DNA of 64,000 bases from Streptomyces sp. SLBN-118. GTDB taxonomy: Bacteria > Actinomycetota > Actinomycetes > Streptomycetales > Streptomycetaceae. The stretch spans positions 2,356,001-2,420,000 of the forward strand of contig NZ_VFNP01000002.1 in assembly GCF_006715635.1 (NCBI RefSeq), written 5' to 3'. Below the pieces are notes generated by a model that did no database searches, was not told where the DNA came from, and was given only the letters and a program-made list of their open reading frames with translations. Numbering within the stretch: position 1 is the stretch's first letter; each line of letters begins with the position of its first letter. Positions 59,558-64,000 of this stretch are shown here, piece after piece. A program made the position numbers and the translations under genes.

Positions 59558-61087
59558 CTACCGAGGCATTCTCGCCGATACGGGAAGGGTCTGCGCCATG
59601 TTGTTCCTCGGATGGGTCTGATTGAGGAACCACTTTCGAGCCGAGACGAGCCACCACGTGCCGGCGCAGGCGAGCACCACTCCGACGGCGAGGGGAGCGT
59701 AATTGAACGTCTCGATAGTCACGGGCGCGGACTGGGGCAGCATGAAGAGCACGGTGATCACCACGACCCACGCCACTGCGAGCACACCGATGGGCTTGGA
59801 CCAGCGGCCCAAGTGCCAGGGGCCGCGCCTGAAGTGTTCGCCTTGGCGCAGGCGCAGGAAGGTAGGGACGACGTACGCGATGTAGAGGCCGATGGTCGCG
59901 ATGGAGGTCACGGCCGCATAGGCGGTCGTGTTGAACAGATAGGGCAGACCGAGGACGAACGCGCTACCGGCGGCGAGCCAGACGGCGTTGGTGGGGGTGC
60001 GGGTTCCGGGGTGCAGCTTGTGCCAAACCGTGGAGAGAGGCAGGGCACCGTCGCGAGAGAAGGCGTAGATCATGCGGGAGTTGGCTGTCACCGAAGCCAT
60101 GCCGCAGAACAACTGGGCGCCGATGACGACGAGGAGCATCATTTCGCCGGCGCTGGCGCCGAGTGCGTCCATGAAGATCTGGGCAGGTGGCACGCCGGTC
60201 TCTGATTCGAGGGCACCGGCGTAGGACTGGATGGCGAAGGTCAGGCCGAAGAGCAGGACGAACCCGGCAGCCCAGGAGACGAGGATCGAGCGGACGATTC
60301 CCTTCGGCCCCTCCACAGATGCGTTTTTCGTCTCCTCGGTCATGTGGGCGGACGCGTCGTAGCCGGTGAAGGTGTACTGCGCCATCAGCAGACCAATGAG
60401 GCCGACGTAGACGGCCGACCCCCATCCGGTGTTGTTGACGAACTCAGTGAACACAAACTCTGGGGCTTGATGCCTGTCCGGGATGGCCAAGAGCGCGCCG
60501 ACGATCAGCACGACACCGATCAAATGCCACCACACGGAAACGGTGTTGAAGAAGCCCACGACACGCACCCGGAAGGTGTTCACGACGGCGTGTAGCAGCA
60601 GGATGAGGCCGAAGAGCGTGATGGTGTGGCCGGGGGTGGCGGCGTAGCCGAACTGGAGGTTCAGATACGCATTGAGGAATGAGGCGGCGCCGAAGTCGAT
60701 GCCAGCGGTGACCGCGACTTGGCCCAGGGTGTTGAACCAGCCGGTGAACCAAGCCCAAGCGGGGGCAGAGTGTTGGGGGGCAAGCTTGTGCGCCCAGAAG
60801 TAGAGGCCGGCGGAGGTGGGATAGGAGGAGCAGACCTCGGCCATGGCCAGGCCGACGAACAGGGTCATCAGGCCGACGAGCACCCAGCCCCACATGATCA
60901 GGGCGGGACCGCCGGTGTTCATGCCGAACCCGTACATGGTCAGGCAGCCGGACAAGATGCTGATGATGGTGAACGAGACGGCGAAGTTCTGGCGCCCCGA
61001 CATGGAACGGTCCAACGTCTGGGTGATGCCTAGTTCAGCGAGGCGTTCCTCTTCTGACGGAGTGACGCTCGCTATGTCCAGAGGCAT
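59558..61087 (-). CDS. APC-superfamily amino-acid/amine permease
   Basis: 509 aa; the ATG at 61087 has GAGAGGG upstream, while the longer frame to 61237 lacks one. About twelve membrane helices. The first, NFAVSFTIISILSGCLTMYG followed by GPALIMWGWVLVGL, and the stretch FTGYDASAHMTEETKNA (helix 6 region) are characteristic of the GABA/choline-type branch of the APC family. It probably imports an amino acid or polyamine with protons. Host-type gene bordering the truncated prophage. Confidence 0.88.
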   Translation of the reverse strand: MPLDIASVTPSEEERLAELGITQTLDRSMSGRQNFAVSFTIISILSGCLTMYGFGMNTGGPALIMWGWVLVGLMTLFVGLAMAEVCSSYPTSAGLYFWAHKLAPQHSAPAWAWFTGWFNTLGQVAVTAGIDFGAASFLNAYLNLQFGYAATPGHTITLFGLILLLHAVVNTFRVRVVGFFNTVSVWWHLIGVVLIVGALLAIPDRHQAPEFVFTEFVNNTGWGSAVYVGLIGLLMAQYTFTGYDASAHMTEETKNASVEGPKGIVRSILVSWAAGFVLLFGLTFAIQSYAGALESETGVPPAQIFMDALGASAGEMMLLVVIGAQLFCGMASVTANSRMIYAFSRDGALPLSTVWHKLHPGTRTPTNAVWLAAGSAFVLGLPYLFNTTAYAAVTSIATIGLYIAYVVPTFLRLRQGEHFRRGPWHLGRWSKPIGVLAVAWVVVITVLFMLPQSAPVTIETFNYAPLAVGVVLACAGTWWLVSARKWFLNQTHPRNNMAQTLPVSARMPR

Positions 61088-61161
61088 GAGGATGCCCTCT
61101 CTTGTCTTTGATGAACGGTGAACAGAAAGGCGCGGTTGGTGAAGGTCACCGCCGCCCGGGT

Positions 61162-62130
61162 TTACGGTGCGGACGCCCGGACCGCCCAGGTGCGATGGCG
61201 CGAGAACAGCGTCTGAGCGTCCCCGCAGTAGCTCCACGGCACATCGGTTGCATGCGGGCCGATGGCGTCGAAGACTTCTGCAGCGTCCTTGTGTCGGTTG
61301 GCGAACGACAGGCCGTGCGCAAGGTAGTTGGCGTCCTCATGGAACGCGGCATGGGGCCACGCAGGGGCCCGGTAGGCCCACCAGTTGTCCCACGCCTGCT
61401 GCGTCGACGGGTTGTCAGTCCACGGATGGACCGTCAGCCCATACCGATCGCCATGCTTCTCCATCCGCTGCCGGTGCGACTCGGCCAGGGCGACCAACGG
61501 AAGGATGTGCAGCGGCAGTCCGCGGGGAGCGTGCGCGCACCGCTCCTGCGCCCAGTGGAACATCTCGCCCCCCATGCCGTGCCAGGAGGGAAACATGTAG
61601 GTGAGGAGCTCGTGGTGCGCTTCCCGATTCCACCGGTCCCTCTGCTCCACCTGCTCCCATATCTGCCGCACCGTCGCCCGCCACCCCCGGTCGCGTGCTG
61701 GGGAGTGGAAGCGAAGCAGGGCAAGCATGACGATGTACGGCGCCGGGTCCGTCGGCAGGGCGTCGGTGGCGGCATCGCACGCTTCCCATGCCCGCTCCAT
61801 CGCCTCACTGCGGCCCCTCCCCCGGCCGCCGGCCATGGACCGCAGGGCTTGCACATGGGCGTAGAGCACCAACGCATGAGGGGATCGAGGTTCGGCCTGC
61901 ACCCACGTATCGGCAAACGTCAACCGTGCGCCGACACGGGCAAGGACCTGGAGACGGAAGATACGCCGGTCCCAATCCGCACCCGTTGCCGCCAGCATCT
62001 GCCGGGCACCTTCCCATCGGCCCATCGCCGCGTCCTCAACAACTCCTCTCAGAGCGGCATCGTCACGTGCGGGATGCCTGCTTAGGGTCGCGGCCGCGGA
62101 GGCGGGAGTGGCGCGCTGCCGTCCCTTCAT
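61162..62130 (-). CDS. Hypothetical helical (TPR-like) protein
   Basis: 322 aa; the ATG at 62130 has GGGGGG upstream, and a TTG at 62145 is an alternative. Rich in Trp, His and Arg, with helical pairs (ALVLYAHVQALRSMAG, HAAFHEDANYLAHGLSFANRHKDAAEV) resembling tetratricopeptide folds. Similar lone proteins occur in Streptomyces; function unknown. It lies 75 bp before the permease in the same direction and is divergent from the AspRS leader. Confidence 0.72.
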   Translation of the reverse strand: MKGRQRATPASAAATLSRHPARDDAALRGVVEDAAMGRWEGARQMLAATGADWDRRIFRLQVLARVGARLTFADTWVQAEPRSPHALVLYAHVQALRSMAGGRGRGRSEAMERAWEACDAATDALPTDPAPYIVMLALLRFHSPARDRGWRATVRQIWEQVEQRDRWNREAHHELLTYMFPSWHGMGGEMFHWAQERCAHAPRGLPLHILPLVALAESHRQRMEKHGDRYGLTVHPWTDNPSTQQAWDNWWAYRAPAWPHAAFHEDANYLAHGLSFANRHKDAAEVFDAIGPHATDVPWSYCGDAQTLFSRHRTWAVRASAP

Positions 62131-62266
62131 GTCTCGACCCCCCAAGAAATCTCAGGAGTCTCGCCCCGGACGGAATCGAATGACACGTACAAGAGGAGTT
62201 CGCCTTTGAAGCGGAAGCAAATGGGCGCGTAACGGCTGGGCGCCTCGCTCGGGCGGTTGAAGTCCA

Positions 62267-62296
62267 TTGCCGCCATGGGTGCAGCACTCGTATGCT
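62267..62296 (+). promoter_or_regulatory. Promoter of the T-box/aspS transcript
   Basis: TTGCCG (62267-62272), 18 bp, TATGCT (62291-62296). Transcription would start near 62303, right at the first base of the predicted T-box stem I. Confidence 0.5.
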
Positions 62297-62302
62297 TCCG
62301 AT

Positions 62303-62573
62303 CAACGCGTTGACGGAGACAAGTAACTGCGGGATCACGCGAGCCGAGAGAGCTGCCGGGAGCTGGAAAGGCAGCCTTGCGTCCCAGGGTGAAGACCCTC
62401 CTGAGCGCGGGGAGAAAAGGTCCGATGGACCCAATGCCCCGCCGGTTGGCCCCCGTCATCGGGCATGAATGAGGCCATCGCCTTGTCGCGGTGGCAAAGG
62501 CGTGGTGGCACCGCGAGTACCCTTCTCGCCCACGCTCCCAAGGGATCATGACGACGCCCCTGGGAGGGCTGCG
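62303..62573 (+). promoter_or_regulatory. T-box riboswitch (aspartate-specific, translational) in the aspS leader
   Basis: Stem I has the conserved GACGGAGACAAGTA entry (AGTA at 62322-62325), an AGAGAGC bulge region, and an apical GCTGCC...GGCAGC helix. The returning strand gives GTGAAGACCCTCC with GAC (62394-62396) in the specifier position, an Asp codon. The T-box proper is TGGCACCGCG (62506-62515); UGGC pairs with a tRNA 3' end GCCA, and G73 is the discriminator of tRNA-Asp. GCGTGG (62500-62505) and CCACGC (62530-62535 approx.) form the anti-sequestrator. CTCCCAAGGG can instead pair with CCCCTGGGAG, hiding the ribosome site GGGAGG. Uncharged tRNA-Asp would thus open translation. Confidence 0.82.
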
Positions 62574-63890
62574 ATGATCCACACCACTAGCCGCGTATTG
62601 GTCTCTGACCTGCGAGAACACGTCGGCAAAACTGTTTCGATCTCTGGCTGGGTGAACGCCCTCCGCCTGCAACGCAAGATGCAGTTCGTCCTCGTGCGGG
62701 ACCACACTGGCACTGTCCAGGTGACCCGCAAGCGTGACGATGGGCCGCTGGAGGCCCAGCTCGAAGCCCTGACTCCCGAGTCCGCAGTCAAGATCACCGG
62801 CCGTGTCGTCGACGCCGCCCAGGTCAAGCTCGGCGGCCTGGAGATCGTCCCCGATGCGGTCGAGGTCTTGAACCTGGCCGCTACGCCGCTGCCGATCGAC
62901 GAGCACACCGGCCTGGAGCAGCGGCTGGACTGGCGCTTCCTGGACGTGCGCCGCCGTCCCGCCACCCAGCTCATGTTCGCCGTACAGACGACCCTGGAGC
63001 AGGGGATGCGCGAGTACGCCTACGCGCAGGGCGCCACGGAGATGCACACCCCCAAGCTCATGGGCACCGCCTCGGAGTCGGGCGCGGAGGTCTTCAAGCT
63101 CGGCTACTTCGACCGCAGCGCCTACCTGGCGCAATCGCCGCAGTTCTACAAGCAGATGGCGATCTCCGCGGGCATCGACAAGGTGTTCGAGATTGGGCCT
63201 GTCTTCCGCGCCGAGCCGTCGTTCACCTCCCGGCACGCCACCGAGTTCACCGGCGTCGACGCAGAGCTCGCCTGGATCGACGGCGTCGAGGACGTGATGG
63301 CGTTCGAGGAACAGATGCTCGCCCACGCCACCGCCAAGGTCGCCGACGCGCACGGTGAGGCGATCCGCGAGCACTTCGGCGTCGAGGTCACCGTCCCCAC
63401 GACGCCCTTCCCTCGCATCACGATGGCCGAGACACACGAGATCCTGCGCAAGGGCGGCTGGGACCCTCAAGGAATCAAGGAGGACTTGGACCCGGAGGGC
63501 GAGCGGAGCATCTCGGCTCACATCAAGGAGGCCACCGGGCACGAGTTCGTGTTCATCACGCACTACCCGGTGAGCATCCGGCCCTTTTACCACATGCGGT
63601 CGGCTGAGGACCCGAGCGTGACCTTGAGCTTCGACCTGCTGTGGAGAGGACTGGAGGTCACCACCGGCGCCCAACGTGAGCACCGGTACGACGTGCTGCT
63701 GAAGCAGGCCGCCGAGAAGGGCATGAGCCCCGAGCCGCTGCAGGACTACCTGAACGCTTTCCGGTACGGCTGCCCGCCGCACGGCGGTCTCGGCATGGGC
63801 CTTGGTCGGGTGCTGATGGTGATGCTCCGCCTGGATTCGATCCGCGAGGCAACCTTCCTCTTCCGCGGGCCGAACCGGCTCACCCCGTAA
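62574..63890 (+). CDS. aspS: Second aspartyl-tRNA synthetase, archaeal/eukaryal-type (short, no GAD domain)
   Basis: 438 aa; the ATG at 62574 follows GGGAGG by 6 nt. An N-terminal OB-fold anticodon-binding domain (VSISGWVNALRLQRKMQFVL) leads into a class II catalytic core: LDWRFLDVRR, motif 2 FRAEPSFTSRHATEF, and motif 3 GLGMGLGRVLMVML. Bacterial AspRS is about 590 aa with a GAD insertion that is absent here, so this is the archaeal-like AspRS2 form, often able to charge tRNA-Asn too. Streptomyces already has a housekeeping AspRS, so this is likely a conditional or resistant duplicate. Control by the upstream T-box is predicted; a hairpin terminator follows. Confidence 0.9.
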   Translation: MIHTTSRVLVSDLREHVGKTVSISGWVNALRLQRKMQFVLVRDHTGTVQVTRKRDDGPLEAQLEALTPESAVKITGRVVDAAQVKLGGLEIVPDAVEVLNLAATPLPIDEHTGLEQRLDWRFLDVRRRPATQLMFAVQTTLEQGMREYAYAQGATEMHTPKLMGTASESGAEVFKLGYFDRSAYLAQSPQFYKQMAISAGIDKVFEIGPVFRAEPSFTSRHATEFTGVDAELAWIDGVEDVMAFEEQMLAHATAKVADAHGEAIREHFGVEVTVPTTPFPRITMAETHEILRKGGWDPQGIKEDLDPEGERSISAHIKEATGHEFVFITHYPVSIRPFYHMRSAEDPSVTLSFDLLWRGLEVTTGAQREHRYDVLLKQAAEKGMSPEPLQDYLNAFRYGCPPHGGLGMGLGRVLMVMLRLDSIREATFLFRGPNRLTP

Positions 63891-63904
63891 CCGACCGTGG
63901 GTCA

Positions 63905-63943
63905 CTTCCCACGACACGGGCCATTGCCTCGTGTCGTGGGAAG
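63905..63943. terminator. Strong terminator after aspS
   Basis: CTTCCCACGACACG (63905-63918) pairs perfectly with CGTGTCGTGGGAAG (63930-63943), 14 bp, 11-nt loop, 15 bp after the aspS stop. It probably serves both convergent genes. Confidence 0.75.
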
Positions 63944-63948
63944 CGGTC

Positions 63949-64000
63949 TCAGTAGCGAACATTGCGCAGGTCATGCGTCCACGCCTCACCGGGGTTCTTG
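63949..64000 (-). CDS. C-terminal end of an unidentified protein (partial)
   Basis: The minus strand reads KNPGEAWTHDLRNVRY then TGA (63949-63951). Only 16 residues are visible, convergent with aspS and ending at the shared hairpin. Product not identifiable. Confidence 0.5.
   Translation of the reverse strand, partial: KNPGEAWTHDLRNVRY

Noticed and set aside
62127..63989. 620-codon minus-strand frame opposite aspS
   Set aside because: It covers the T-box leader and a conserved class II synthetase on the plus strand; its own translation has no recognisable motif.

Overview
The window is high-GC actinobacterial DNA, almost certainly Streptomyces or a close relative. This rests on G/C-rich third codon positions, frequent GTG starts, GTGA/ATGA overlaps between genes, and the families present: a giant secreted RHS protein, an EccC/EccD type VII secretion locus, DUF6177, DUF6507, Imm49, a WhiB-like protein and actinophage-type tail genes. 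Nearly everything before 62.5 kb is read from the minus strand.

Layout. (1) 1-7965: a giant exported RHS/YD-repeat polymorphic-toxin protein whose C-terminal tip lies outside the window. (2) 8.2-11.1 kb and 24.9-25.9 kb: gene-poor scar zones. They hold broken host genes (a superoxide dismutase C-terminus, a 3-hydroxyacyl-CoA dehydrogenase N-terminus, an HNH nuclease fragment) and two displaced 3' ends of a tRNA-Met(CAU) gene inside ~300-bp imperfect direct repeats, read here as integration scars. (3) 11.16-24.61 kb, between those repeats: a compact type VII secretion operon. Read 5' to 3' it encodes two WXG100-like proteins, a DUF6507 protein, an 829-aa toxin with a restriction-endonuclease-like tip, an Imm49 immunity protein, an unknown partner, a small membrane protein, EccD, a MinD-like ATPase, EccC and a DUF6177 protein. 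(4) 25.99-59.39 kb: a siphovirus-type prophage that runs backwards in the window. The late tail module is at 59.4-46.9 kb, then a lysis cassette (41.1-39.6 kb), then early genes (39.5-26 kb) for replication, recombination and DNA methylation. No integrase, terminase, portal, protease or capsid gene is present, so the prophage is headless or decayed. (5) 46.46-41.34 kb: a two-gene cargo unit between the tail and lysis modules, made of a serine alpha/beta-hydrolase and a 1423-aa caspase-NTPase-WD40 protein, resembling a prophage-borne immune or conflict system. (6) 59.56-62.13 kb: an amino-acid permease and a hypothetical protein. (7) 62.27-63.94 kb, plus strand: a second, archaeal-type aspartyl-tRNA synthetase behind what reads as a complete aspartate-specific T-box riboswitch of the translational type. 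(8) 63.95-64.0 kb: the tail end of another minus-strand gene.

Regulation is unusually legible in the prophage. Four near-identical promoters share a GCATATAGAATAGAA core. An 11-nt leader motif, ACCTCTTGGAG, sits just before at least six early-gene starts. Strong hairpins separate many early genes. Five 20-bp palindromic iterons lie inside the winged-helix replication gene, as in lambda O. The tail chaperone genes carry a textbook GGGAAAA slippery site. The best candidates for something new are the hydrolase/caspase/WD40 pair, the Asp T-box with its second AspRS, and the shared promoter/leader/iteron control layer of the early phage genes.
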